Positions 12,901-25,283 are shown, counted from the first letter of the stretch. The stretch is DNA of 64,000 nucleotides from Phallusia mammillata (GCA_003260075.1 QLIY01000380.1:13396-77395); one strand, 5' to 3'. The notes: generated from the letters alone by a model not told the origin. Numbers and translations are program-made.

Positions 12901-15900
12901 AGTCGACGCAATCTGTTAATACAGGTATGCAAAGTATAATACATTGCAGACCACTTAAAATTCGAGTAGTTGGCCAACTCTGTGCCGTAAATTGTGCACA
13001 GCATCCTGGTGTTAAATTTCACCGCGATGGCTATATTACGATTAGCAATATAATCACAAAAAGCAACACAATATCATTTTAGCTTTTCATTTCCAAACAG
13101 TATATTTAAAGTGTATACACCGCACCTTCTTGTTCTGTGCGCAAATCCGGACACGCCCTTCCAGCTCCAACTTGGTTAACTAGAACATACTCGCTGCGCT
13201 CCCGTTGGTTATTTGCACATTCACCCCAAGCACCCCAGTCCACCAGACAGTCGATGCAAGCCTCGGACTCCGAATCAAGAGAAGGACATGAATTTCCTGC
13301 TCCTACCGCTGGTCTGACGACTACCTGGGGTCTTCTTCTTACATCATTGGAGCACTCTTCCCACTCACCCCAGCCAATCTCACAGTGGATGCATTCTTCA
13401 GCTTCGACTTGGAGCTCGGGACACGAAACTCCGGCACCAACTGCAGCCTGGACTACTTGCTGACGACGCGATCGAGCATCGTTTACGCATTCACTCCAGT
13501 CTTGCCACTCGACAATACAGTCGAAACAAACTGAGAAAAAGAGTCCGAAAGTCTATTTTGAATAAAATACGAAAGATGCCTATCAAGTATGTGATATATA
13601 TATACACACCTAATAAACAAACGGTAACTTTAATGACTTTAGGACTATGAAAGTTTTCAGTCTGTTTTTATACGCGACTGGTGTCTTGCTCACACCGTGT
13701 CGCTGGTGACTCGTGATTGCACAATATACTACTCAGAGAATATACATTTTTTGCGTGGACAACATACAAATGCGATTCTTAATTGCTGCAACAAGCTGAT
13801 ACGCTACTATAATCCAAACATGAATGAAATTGACCTGGCACAGCCCATGAATATATCAAAAACTTACGTTCATCTTCCGACTCCAGCTCGGTTGGACAAG
13901 CCGTTCCGCCATCACTTGCTGGTGTGGTGATCACTTGCGCTCGGGATCTTATACCGCTGCCACACGCACCCCAAGGCTCCCACTCCACAACGCAGTTTGA
14001 ACACGCTGCGAGCAAAGTAGAGTTAATAAACTATGTAGAACTTCCTTGAAATCCGTTTGTATTCTGTGACTTTAACTGAAATACTACTCTGTGACTCTAA
14101 CTTAACAATCCGCCACAGGTTTACAAGAGAATGTTTAATGTACACAGAGGAGGTACGTATGATTTATGTAACATCAAACACACGTGTCAGCTTGTTTTTA
14201 TTCTACATTTGGTTCTGTTTTACCTCTGGTGTCAACCGGTAATGTATCCGGACATGGAATACCAGCATCGTTAGCTTGCACCGCCACATACGACTCACGA
14301 ATTCGTACACCACCCTCCTGACAGCCACTCCAGTTGCCAAACCTCACAACACAGTCAATGGGAACTGTAGAAACGTTGCAAATGTGAAAAATTAACACAA
14401 GGGTCTTGTGATAGCACTGTCATACATTTATTAGTAGATACACTAAGGTACACTATTCACGGTTTTGAATAATCTGAGCAAAAAAATGTTTACACACCAA
14501 AAATTGGCTCTGATTTTTTTGCTCTTATTAGTAGATAACTTTAGGAGTTAAGATCAACAAACATTATATAACTGCGGGGCTTTAAGAGGGGTTAAATGCA
14601 TTGCAAATTGGTCCTGATACGAGTGTGGAACTGATATCAGTGAAGGAAATAAACAAAAGATTACTTGTACATAGCTTCTAACCTTTATATGGATTTGATG
14701 AAACTTTAAATACAGCTTATCCCTTATAGTTACTGTTAACTCGTATTAAAAAATGTTATTTAATTCACATGCTCATAAGTACTGGTATTTCAATTAAACA
14801 GTAACAGTTTGGAAATCTACTCACTCAGTTCGCATACTGGTAGAGGTGAAGACCACTGGCCAGTTGATTGGCAGGTTGAAATTGGTTCACCAATCAGCTG
14901 GTAACCATCGTTGCACTCAAATGTGCAGAACGAGTCGTATTCGTTGTGCGACGTGCAAGTAAAGTAGCCGTTTACCAGCTCTTGGAAATGAGGTTCGCAA
15001 AACACACCTGAAATTTTACGTCGCAAATGCCGTCAATGCTGCGTTTGTAGTTAAAGAACGCATTTCATTGTTTTACACATAACATCTAATAGTATTTTTT
15101 AGCTTAAAACATCATTGTAAAAGCTACATAAAGCCAACAGCGCAACGTGGTAACTTTTATTTTTTTAAGTGGGACCCCCGTATAGGAGTATCTACTTCCT
15201 CTTCCAACACACATATATAAAAAAGCGTGACGAGATGAAGGAAAAAAACGTGCAGGTTTTTACTATTATATCATGTCGACTCATATATGGATTGTTGGTT
15301 ATATTTCCAACGAAAAAACTAGGGATGCCAACTTACATGACATGTGCGGCAGTATCTAAGTGTTACTATAGGTTTGAGGACACAATCTTTGTCTTAGATC
15401 ACTTACGAATACAATACGGAGCATCACGTGACCAATGTCCATCTTCAGCGCACGTGATTTGATTGGCACCGGCCAAGTAAGTTCCAGGGCCACACCAGAA
15501 CGTACACGCCGAGTAGATAGCATTGGTATCGTTACAGCGAACGCCACCGTGTTCAGGATCGCGAATTACCTTACAATGATCAGGTACCTCAGGTGTGGGC
15601 TCTGAAAACATGAATAAATATTGATTTTTCGCAGATGTGTTGTACATATGGGCAGCTAAGATTCTGTCAATGGAGTTCTTAGATTGGCAGCACTAAACAA
15701 GTTTTGGTTTTCAAGCGGCACTATGGTGTAAATTCACCCAACAGTACATTAGGTGCAGATGGAAATTTGTGTGTTTGAAGTATGCTCTTCGCAAGTATTA
15801 TCAAAATGCAATTGTGTATCTACAAATGACTAATGTATGATTCGACTAATGTCTGACACGTTTTCATGATGTTTAGGTAACAAGGAAAAAGTGTTGCATG

Positions 15901-18900
15901 CACCTCTTTCTCATACTACATGGCATACTAGCGGAGTTTTGGGGGAAACAAAATTGTTTTTATCTAATGTTTCTACTTACCGGCATCTGGAGGAATCGGT
16001 TCAACATCCGGGGGTGTAGGTTCAACTTCTCGAGGTGGAGTTGGCTCTGGATCTACATCCCCACGTGGAGGACCTTCATCTTCAGGAACTTAAGGACATA
16101 AGAATTACAAAAAAACTAAAGAAGTCAACAACCTTACGCATGCATCTTATATGATTGAACTGAAGTACTTACCCACTCTGAGGAATGCTGAAAATGAAAA
16201 CAAAACACGTTCACATATCACAAAGTCATTACTGATTCTGTGCATAGATCAATTACATATTCTACACCAGTGCTGCGTGACTTTTCGTTATTTACTCTAC
16301 TTTAATGAGTGTTTGTTTCAATAAGCACAACTACTGTAATTGCTAATCAGCGGTAATGTTTAAATTTGCCCTAAATAATTGATTTTTGTTCCGATAAAGG
16401 TTCTTAGGTCACGGACATCGTTTTATGTTACATCAGTTGCGGAGCACAGTTCTATGCGGTGGAATGAGCAAAACTTGGGTCTCTGGTATGTTACGCGCAT
16501 GCCTTATTCTGCATGATAAACGAAGTCATGTATTTGATCTCAATCATCCCTGATGTCCAAACCTGCTCGAGTGATCCGGTGCCTTGTGATGGGAAGTCCT
16601 ACAAGCTTGGACAACGCAAGCTGAACAGTGCTCTCGTCCATGTTGGAAAGACGCATGTTGACCACAGCCGAAGTACTACGCCGACCTCGTGCTGCCCTGA
16701 AGCTCTCCACTTCGATAGAATCCTAAATAAGATCAGGGAGTTTGCCACCGTAGTCTCACAATGTACGAATAACTTAAAGGGCTTGGGAATAGAGGATGGC
16801 TTTTATAGGTATGTTTCGAGTAAAATGCTTTGCTACATGGGTATGCGTACATTTCGAGGTCTGTTGATTTATTTTTTAGTTATCCTTATCATACAAGGGC
16901 GTTGGCGAGAACGGTAGAACCCTATTGTGTTTAATCCTAAATTTTTATCAATGATTTTTTTTTATCCAAACAGATTTACAATCAAAATCTGCAGTACGTG
17001 CAATCTAAAACAGTTTACGTATATTTACAAAGTTCACTTTAAGTGTGAAAAATCTATTTTTTTGTTTTCTTCTACTTACAATGTCGGATTCTGGCAGAGT
17101 GTGTTTGATCACCATTTGAAGAAGAATCTAAGAAACAGGTTTGGTGAAGTTTGGAAACAATAACTTTGTTATCAAATTTCTTTTGTATTTTCCATATTTT
17201 TTACCTCAGCTTCAACAGCCTTCTTTTCCCGTCTAAAAGTCCTAGATGTATTGTCTTTCAATTGTCTGTTAAACGGCTTGCTGTAGGTGATCAAGGCTTG
17301 GTACTCCACCTAGTGTTGTATTGATATTAGTGTGGGTGAAATCGATTTTTTTTAACAGAACCGATCTCACACTTACCACCGGAGCGGGGACATCAACCAA
17401 TATTGGGATCACTGCAAAATGTAAAGCAAAACGATATCGCATGTTGCATGAAAATATGATGTGTACATGTGATTTAAAATTCATTTAAGAAGCAACTGAT
17501 CTAACCTGATTCTGCTTTGCATTGAATCGTTTACACCAGGGGTCGGTAACCTTTTTTCTACTGCGGACCGTTTTTGAAACTGAAATTTTATCGCGGACCG
17601 GTCTTCAGAAAACTTTAAATATTTAACAACGAAACGCCTAAATTAGTTTATCATCCCCGGGATCTATGGGCAAAATATTTTAGAGCATTTTACCTGAAAA
17701 GTTGTACGGACCGGTAACAAACTCGTTGCGGACCGGTATCGGGCCGCGGACTGGCGGTTGCCGACCACTGGTTTACACGTCGTTAAACGTTTGCTAAAAG
17801 ATGGCAATGTAATGTGCTTTTTCATGTTCAGTTACCCAGTTTTTAATAAACATTTTATGCTTTTTGGCTAGGACGCGTTGACACAATTTGCGACGTCATC
17901 GAACGACTTACTTGTGACGTCAATAACTCGAGTCCTTCCGAGGCGAGTGCCAATGAGCTGCTCCATGCTGTACTCCAGCTCGCTCTGTTGAGCGCTGTGC
18001 GGTGACAAGAACTCAACGTCGACAATAGCGCGCGTTTGAGTGCGACCAATGCCAGGGCCCGGTTCAAATTTCAGCACCTCCACGGTAAAGTCGCCTTCAC
18101 TCACGTAGATTGAGTTGCTAAGGTAAATGGTGAGCTGCATGCACGGTAATTGTTGCAGCGCCGGTGTGGTTAAGGTTCTAAGGCAGGATTTGTACTTACT
18201 GCTGACACAAGATCATTGGACACCCGTGTAAACAAGGGACTGGCTGGGTTGAGCAACTGAGGTCTAAACTTTTGCTTAATGGTGATTGCGAATTGACCTG
18301 TTGAGTAGTTTTCACGGTAAAACAGAGATAACAAGTGCAAAATATCATACAAAGAGATTCACTATTTTGGCATTTGGCAAACATTCTGCGTCTTACACAT
18401 CTGTAACCAACTGAACCTCGAGATTTAAGTTTGATAAGGAATGACACAAGATGTTTATGTTCAACAAGCCTGACGCTGTTCCGCGGTCAGTGTAAAGCCA
18501 AAGTCAATAATCGTATGTCTAGCCGGAAGCACACTACGAAATTTAAAAATCATGCTTGGAAGAAGAAATGTCTTACCTCTTGCAACTTCACCGTCCTATA
18601 TTAAAAAAGTCTTATTAGCAAATATACAAAACCACCTTAAATCTGTATTGGTATCAGATCAACACGTAGTTAAAACACAACATACAAGGTACTAGAAAAA
18701 CATAATGGCTTAAATCGAATCTGTCTGATGCCAGAAACCAAGTCTATGATAATGATCATAGATTGTTCCCATAACGTTGAATAATATAAAATACTTGTAA
18801 TTAGTATTATAATCAAATATTTTAAAGCATGTGTAGTGCACAAATCTGAACGTACCCCAGATCCACTGCCCCACGTCGTGTAGTCTCCCCCAAAGGGATC

Positions 18901-19087
18901 TAAAAATAATGTTGAAGGTAAGGTTTTGTTACATGCTGTCTGTGTTGTTACAAACAATCGACTGAAGTCAACATATCCTCTTACCGTTGCCTATTGGTTC
19001 TGGTTCGTAGTTGTCTTCGTAGTTGTAATATTCTTGAGTTGATGAATATTGCGCGAGAGCTACCAGCGAGAGCAATACGGTCCACAT
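6934..19087 (-). CDS. Large secreted SEA-sushi-TSP1(x17)-vWA protein
   Basis: Thirty exons, complement of: 6934-7086, 7195-7325, 7513-7735, 8065-8315, 8453-8590, 8656-8790, 8885-9019, 9368-9502, 9729-9863, 9930-10064, 10130-10267, 11788-11922, 12147-12416, 12643-12912, 13126-13530, 13868-14005, 14224-14364, 14825-15007, 15407-15601, 15981-16088, 16173-16187, 16563-16722, 17080-17127, 17205-17309, 17377-17411, 17912-18134, 18200-18297, 18577-18595, 18856-18899, 18985-19087. The model is 1,467 residues, in frame throughout. Order: signal peptide (1-18), acidic Tyr-rich stretch, two SEA-like modules (about 57-163 and 175-280), Pro/Glu linker (285-325), two sushi domains (about 328-447), seventeen 45-47-residue TSP1-like repeats (about 448-1217), Thr/Pro linker, and a C-terminal vWA (about 1275-1440) with an intact MIDAS motif DESGS. 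Nearly all module exons are phase 1-1, which is typical of exon shuffling. No membrane anchor is seen after the vWA. An extracellular matrix or coat role is inferred; I know no named orthologue. Confidence 0.85.
7877..7939. mobile_element. Fragment of a dispersed repeat with a CAGAG-type end
   Basis: Read on the minus strand, this begins CAGAGTTGTCAATCCGGCTG and continues with GGGTCGGGTTTCG. A related segment at about 38190-38240 begins CAGAGCTGTTAGTCGGGCCG on the same strand. The paired similarity indicates a dispersed family. The CAG start resembles hAT-type ends, but the opposite end was not found in either place. Confidence 0.45.
8987..9221. repeat. Poly-C-separated tandem duplication overlapping a TSP1 exon
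   Basis: Copy 1 is 8987-9095 and copy 2 is 9113-9221, 109 bp each, differing at two visible positions. Between them lies a C-rich run (9096-9112). The duplicated piece includes the splice acceptor and the first part of the TSP1 exon at 8885-9019. Copy 2 therefore carries a truncated exon start inside the intron. Only copy 1 leads to an intact exon. It may be an assembly artefact. Confidence 0.85.
10268..11787. other. Longest intron within the TSP1 repeat array
   Basis: About 1.5 kb separates two TSP1 exons that are otherwise 65-350 bp apart. No additional TSP1 exon was found in it on the minus strand. Its 3' half (plus-strand right side) holds the repeat array at 11281-11630. The rest is AT-rich without recognised content. 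Confidence 0.6.
11281..11630. repeat. Three partial tandem units of about 150 bp
   Basis: A unit recurs with starts near 11285, 11430 and 11585. Shared landmarks are TTCTTGACCAAA or its variant, a GCGTTA segment, and the block TTTCGGGGGCCTGTGGGTGA, present at about 11319 and 11474. The copies diverge from each other by substitutions and small indels. There is no coding potential. It resembles an old minisatellite or part of a larger interspersed element. Confidence 0.65.
17537..17770. mobile_element. Non-autonomous hAT-type element with perfect 8-bp target-site duplication
   Basis: The element is 234 bp. It starts CAGGGGTCGGTAACC and ends GGTTGCCGACCACTG, which are imperfect terminal inverted repeats. 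The flanks at 17529-17536 and 17771-17778 are both GTTTACAC. Eight-base duplications and CAGGG-type ends are established hAT hallmarks. Internally it has several copies of a GCGGACCGG-like word and no open reading frame. It sits in the intron between exons 5 and 6 of the TSP1/vWA gene. Confidence 0.92.
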
Positions 19088-22000
19088 CGTCTCTGGCTAG
19101 CTGGAAGCCAAAAAAGTTCAAAAAAACAACAGCTAAGTGCTGTGATAATTTTCTAGCGAACTAATCACAGACTCCTGTAGAAGAATATTTGTTACAAATT
19201 TGAATGTCTTCGGAAGTATCAGGCTAGAGCATTTACAACTGAGCACCTTTCTCTATAAAACAATTAAACATCATTCGGGTTTCCTCCAGACGCGTGAAAT
19301 TACACGTTCCCTACCAACCAGAGCTCGGCTTAAGTTAAATTCAGGTTAAAAAGTTAGTCTGGCCGGCAGTCAAGTGCAGCTTTCAGCTGTCATCGAAGCC
19401 CGTATGCGCTTATTACGGTCTCCTGATGTACACCGCGGCGCGCTAAAACCTTGAGATTGAATGCCTCCTCAGGGAACGTCTATTATCTCGACGCAGCACT
19501 ACCTTTGCAAAATGCATCTGCTTTACTGCTTTTCAAGTATCGTCTATCATAGTCGATTATGTTCTTGTTGAATGCGCTACATTGTGGCGTTTAATTATCC
19601 CACCAGCAAATACCTCCCTTTTTCTGGAGCGCATGAAACAGCAACGATTTTCCTTCGCTACTTCGTCACGTTGCTTTTTTTTCTTTTCGCCGAAAAAAGG
19701 CTGTGGTTTCTGCATAGGCTGGCTGCTGCAGGACAATATGTTGATGCTAGCAGTCTGCAAGTTTGCAATTGTCACCGGATCACGTTACGACACCGACGTC
19801 ACACCGCGATTGGTCCATTGCGTTTGGGGACGATAGGCCGGCAACCCAAACTGTCAAGCAAATCATGCGGAAAAGCGAACTTTTGCTCGTCTCCGCCGCT
19901 TGAGGAAACCGTTGTGCGCACTGGGTCGTGCCTTCCCTCAAAAAGTTTGACTGACTAACTTTAATCGCTTGCTGGTCCGTCCCCACTGCCGCTTTGACAC
20001 TCGGAAATAGGTGAATCGTTTGGGCCACTTTGAGCTTATACTTGTGTCTGCTCTATGAACACAAACCGCGTTGAATGTTTATAGATGACACAAACCGTGA
20101 AATATTAAAGTATATTTGGCAAATCCACAGCAAAGGTTAAATCCTTACGCCGTAATCAAATACACACGATGCATCTTTCTCCCTGACATCGACAAAACGG
20201 GGTCATGGGATCGGTTCACCGCACGACGTGCAAGATCCGAACCTACGTGGATGTAAGTGGAATGCAAAAACATGCTAAAGAGTTAAATCCCACGCGGTCG
20301 TTGCTGTAACCAACGGAGCGATCCGCTCTAGTTAGCAGGTCACTCTTGTGCCGACTTTTATGTGCAAGCGTGCGTTTCCACTGTTCACGAAGTGTTTGGC
20401 AGCAACAAGGCGACTTGCATCAATGTTGGGTCAATAAATTCCATCCACTTCAAATGCTATTGTATGCATGTAGGATTGCAATGGCAGAATTTCTTGCACG
20501 GAAAATTCGTGTCGAAAAGTCCACAAACCCATCATGATTCAATTGCAGTCAAAATGGATGCAGATAATTTACTTGGTGGTGAAACGGTGAAAATAACATG
20601 TAGTTGCCAATTCTTTATTGGCTGTTGACGCATCTCACCTAACTCAATAAGTGGGCACCCGAGACCGCACCAAAAGCGAGCTTGCGTCATAACTAAACCA
20701 GCACACATCATTGACAATCTGCAACCTTCCGTCAATACTTGGAACTATAAATTGTTGGAGAAGAAAATTCACACCTCTGACCCCCCCGCAAGTTGTTATA
20801 ACTCCGCAAACGCGACAGCGAAAGTTTTTGACAGTAACTGATGATGTCGGGTAATTTGGTAAGTGGGTGGCATATGAAGATGTTTATCTAATCTTTCGTC
20901 ACTGACCTTGTTGTCCTCTTGGAAGGTTGAAGACGCTGAAAAAGACTTTTTCCCGTTGACAATTAGCGGTTTGGGCTCAAGAGACAAGTTTGGAATTTCG
21001 GCTTCCGACTTTCGCATCGTTCCCTGGGGTTTGCTTTTAGCGAAAGTCTCAATTTGTTTACTTGGTTGAATCCGTGAGTCAGGCTCGATGCTACATGTTT
21101 ACAAGACGGTGTTTCGGCAAGACAAACCTACCACCTCGTTTCCGTACAACGTCTAGACCGGCTACATTGGCCACAAAGACTTGATTGTATAGTGTACCCT
21201 GGGTTGAGGCCTGGTGTGGTGGTTCGGCAACTAAAGATAAGAATCGTCGGCCTTCAAAGAAAATCGCTTATTGATATACACCGCGTTTTACCAACCCAGA
21301 TACCAGAACCGTACATAACCGACAATGCTGTTGTTGTTTGATTTCAGCATGGTGATGTAGTCGTGATGTGCAACAGGATTAAGATCTTGATCAAATATAC
21401 AATGTCTGTATCGAAGCCATTAGCTTTTTCTTGGATCGTTTCAGTGTTCGTTGTCATTCTCTGCCCGTTTACTGGAATTGAGAATTTTAGTCTAGTTTAT
21501 TTAATAAAACTTTAGTGCACTGGAAAGAAAATTAGATTCTCCTGTTTCTGGAATCAATTTAAGATCTATAGCAAGTTTAATTTTGTCTGAAACCACATAC
21601 TCAGCATTGATCATTGCAAGTGGCCGTCGAACAAAAAGTTTGCCTTTCTCCTTTGTTTTATATGGGATCATTTTGCTAAGTGATTTATTAAGATGTTACA
21701 TCCTAATTACGACAAAATACGTAAATACCGAACCTTGGACTTTAAGGAAGTAGCAGTACCTAAACTCCCACGTCTCATGGAGTTTTGAGGTTTTGATGTG
21801 GTTCTTGCCAGATGCAGACTAAACATGGCCGCAACCTTGCACGTTATCGGGGCACATGCAAATTTTTTCATGTATAAAAGATAAGAATGTCTAAGGCGGG
21901 TGATGCCAGCTCCGACAAGTGGCAGTTAACATTCTCACTTCCGGCTTTCGAAAATCGTGCGACAAGCAAATGTTAATCCGATTTGTAAACTTTGCCTGTT

Positions 22001-22695
22001 AAATTTGGCCGTGCACGTGCGTTCTAACATTAGCCGTTCTATTCTTCTGTGATTCAGTCAAACCTTGTCCGCAATGAATGACCTGCTTGTTCTATTGAAG
22101 TTAGGTGGAAACAAAGAGGGTCCTGGAGAAAGTTGAGCGAAGTTTTGCACCAGCTGCGTTTATTGGCTGAGAAATGTTTAAAAAATGCCTTCGGGCAGAA
22201 CTGCGGTGGCGTGACCTAACTTACGTCATCTTCCTAAGGAGAAACATCATATAAAACTTCAAAGAAGACTAAATTACAGCACGCCATGCGAAAAACTGGG
22301 ATAGCACCAAATGAAAGCCTCCCTTCCAATTTCAGGTTTCATGAATAAATAAGCTTATGATTGTGCAACATTGTAAAGAATATTAGCTTGGGTTACCTTC
22401 TAGGTGGACTGTCCTCACCCAAAAGGGCTCCACGTGCCCTGCAACCTGTGGGTAGATATATTTCGTGTAAAATGTGCCCTTTGCAAACATTAGATTCAAG
22501 GAGCTTAGTGTTTGCGACTTGCAGGTCGATGACTCTCGAATCAAACAGTATGTTGTTTGGGTGGCGAAAATAGTTTTTCGTATTCAAAGTACAGTAGGCT
22601 GGTGAAATAATAAAACTGAATGCTAAAATAGCTTAAAGTGTTCGTTAGATTATAGCTGTCTTTTGTATTTTAATTTCAGTGTAAACTCGAAGCTA

Positions 22696-22760
22696 TTTTT
22701 TCACGGGATTCGAACCTAGGACACTTCCGGGTGTTCGTAGAATGTTAGACGGGATTCGAA
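22696..22760 (-). repeat. Two tRNA B-box-like words, possible SINE remnant
   Basis: On the minus strand the word GGTTCGAATCCCGT occurs twice, near 22755-22742 and 22712-22699, about 43 bp apart. It matches the B-box/T-arm consensus of tRNA genes. I could not build a cloverleaf with matching acceptor and D-arm pairing around either copy, so this is not called a tRNA gene. A tRNA-derived SINE fragment is the likeliest explanation. Confidence 0.35.
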
Positions 22761-22928
22761 CCCAGAACGCTCCCGCTCCAAGGTTATTTATGTCAGCATA
22801 TGAGTCAGGCGCGCCGGACCTTCGGCAAAGTTCCTGCCTACACAAAACTTGCGACAAGTTACACTCTCTACCGTCCTTACGTGACCAAATGTTTCTCGCG
22901 AAGTAGCCACAAGACTGTTTTGGTAATG

Positions 22929-23110
22929 CAGTAAACCTCGGTTGAACCGGATTCGGTAAATACGGATCTTCGCCCATTTTGGACACAACTCGAGGTATAA
23001 ATGATTTGAAACGTGACAAGGCTTTCCTAATCGACATCGGTTAATCCGGATCTTCGCATAATCCGGACATTTTTTGGGTCCAAACGGTCCGGTTTAACCG
23101 AGGTTTACTG
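22929..23110. mobile_element. Short terminal-inverted-repeat element
   Basis: The left end CAGTAAACCTCGGTTGAACC and the right end (reverse complement CAGTAAACCTCGGTTAAACC) match over about 22 bp with one or two differences. A second internal word, CGGATCTTCG, recurs inside. The 182-bp element has no coding capacity. The ends resemble pogo/Tigger-type CAGTA termini. Flanks show AATG on both sides rather than a TA duplication, so superfamily assignment is uncertain. Confidence 0.6.
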
Positions 23111-25283
23111 AATGGCGGAATCAAAACTGAAAAAATTAACAATTGTTGTTTCCTCCCACTGGGCAAAAATCTTCAACAACAGGGGTGTGAACTTGAAGAA
23201 AAGCTCAGTGAATCTTACTTGTACTCAACGTTACCAGTCTTTTTATGACCAGGCTATACTGCCCAAAAACTGCTCTTACTGCTATAAAAGCATGTACAAG
23301 TATAAAAACCACAACCAGCTGGTTTCAGCAAATATTTTATTTTTCAGAAACTCAAGAACTTAGAAAAATAACGACAGGTTTATGTACAGCACGGAACGGG
23401 GGAAAAACGTTCGAAAACTTGTGGTGGCGCCGCGACAGGATTGCGGGCACTTGATATATATCAAACTGTAAACGTTGATTGCACTTTCTGCTGTAGTGCT
23501 ACTCTACCAAACTAATCTAATGAAGACGCGACCGGCGGGTGGAGCTGCGGCGCTACAGTGAAGAGTTCCCGTTAGGGAGAAGTCGCGAACAGGAGCCACC
23601 CGACGGCGCCTATAAAAAGGATTGTTTTTGACATCTTAGAATCCAGGTAAAGGAGCGCGCCAACGCGGCCCGTAAGGTAAAACAAGTTACGACGTACAAA
23701 TTAAACGAGCGGCGTTGATATGTACAAATTTTCACGACTGAAAAGGAAAAGCAAGCGAACAAAAAACAACAACGAAAGGACAGGTGCCAGGATTTATGCG
23801 TGCACCATTTTCATGCAACAAATTTAAATACAAATTTGCGTCTCAGACGACAACGTGCGCGGAATGAAGAAGTCGTCGCTGATCGAGCACTCGCTATGTT
23901 TTGACGTTGCACAGTGTCGCATTGAAATCAGCTACGAACGCGGACAGCCTAAAGTTTTCAAGCCACACCCTGACGGCCGCTACCGTGTTTTTAATCAACT
24001 ACAAAGTTATAATTCCGCTAATCGGAACATTGGGCGACGTCTAATGAGTACGTGCAAATAAATATCGTCGTACGTAGCCAGGTGCGCGGTTTTTGAGAAT
24101 ATACATTCGGAAAAAGCAAGCTGGGATGCTATAGAGACATTTGGCTCGCCAGCATCTCGGTTGTCTAAACATGGAAAAAAGGGGGACTGTACACGTGCCT
24201 TAAGCGGAGCAAATGAAGCATGCTGGCTCCACGTGTCGCCCCAACGGAAAACAGTAAGAGTCGGTTAGTTATCTACTTTGTTAGTACGCTCAAACAGGAT
24301 ACGGAGCCGGACGCGGAGCAAAACAAAGCAATTGGGGATGAAAGCGATGAGAAAAGCTCAACAAACGACTACTCACTACGAGAAAATGTGTACAGGGGAG
24401 ATGCGGGAATGTAAGACAACGCAAACGCGTCGCAACACAATGGGTTGATGTCTCTGACGCTGCCACTTGTGTATTGCGATTTGTGACTCTTTAATAAGCC
24501 ATAAGGAATTCTATCGCGTGAAAGCTGTAAAAAACGGAATGAAACGCACACTTCAGAAATCGCAAGGTCAAAACCAAGTATACAGTCATTTACCTCGCAA
24601 AACCATTACCACAACACCCATGCAAGCCATAAACCAGCTAATCACCGATATTTCTCTGGACAAAACAGACTACTTTATTCGATTAGGGTGGTATAGGGAA
24701 AAGTCCAAAAGTAAGCAAGTTGTAGATTAGGGCTTGCTCGCTGTTTTAAGGTGCGCTTATTAGGGGTGCGAGAGAAAATAAGCCACTACAGTTGAGGGCT
24801 GTACAGCGCAGAATTCATCCGCTATTTGTTCATGCACTTATTGCAGTGGTAAGTTCACAGTGGCCTATTTGTCTATATGTTTTCGACGTGTGTAAGTTGG
24901 ACTTGCAAACAACAACGCATGGGTTCTCACCCAACAGGCCTGGGGAGCGGTAAAGGTCTTAACAAATAAAACATGTATCGTCGCTTATCGCCAGGCCTGA
25001 GTTAGTGAGCTTTGCGATCGAAGAAAATTGCCACAAAAACAAAGCAGTTTCAAATAGGGAAAGCAAAACAAAACACGCAAGCAATATTGTATCGACGCAA
25101 AGTGGCGCTAGAGAGTATTTACAGGCGCCTGTTTGGGATCGGGCACAGCGGGTCACGTGAGAATGACTAGGGGTAAGAGATACCGGCGATCAGCTGACCC
25201 TGTAAGTAAAAAAATATTGTTCAAAATGTGCTACGAAAGCTAACATTGGTTGTGACTGGTAAAACTATTCAAATTTTACTTAA

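Larger units (their letters stand above)
19088..25283. other. Gene-poor interval between the TSP1/vWA gene and Musashi
   Basis: Short open frames occur, but none has a recognisable domain or clean splice context. The first kilobase upstream of 19087 should contain the promoter of the TSP1/vWA gene. The left part could also hold distal 3' exons of Musashi, though none was seen. A fold-back element (22929-23110) and a tRNA-like repeat fragment (22700-22760) are the only structured features found. Confidence 0.45.

Noticed and set aside
12540..13082. 180-codon plus-strand open frame and neighbouring plus-strand frames
   Set aside because: It is antisense to the TSP1 exons. The open frame follows from the composition of the real minus-strand exons.
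22696..22760. tRNA gene on the minus strand
   Set aside because: The B-box words fit, but no acceptor-stem or D-arm pairing could be made around either copy.
22693..23037. 114-codon minus-strand open frame
   Set aside because: It runs through the tRNA-like repeat and part of the TIR element, so it is repeat-derived and not a protein gene.
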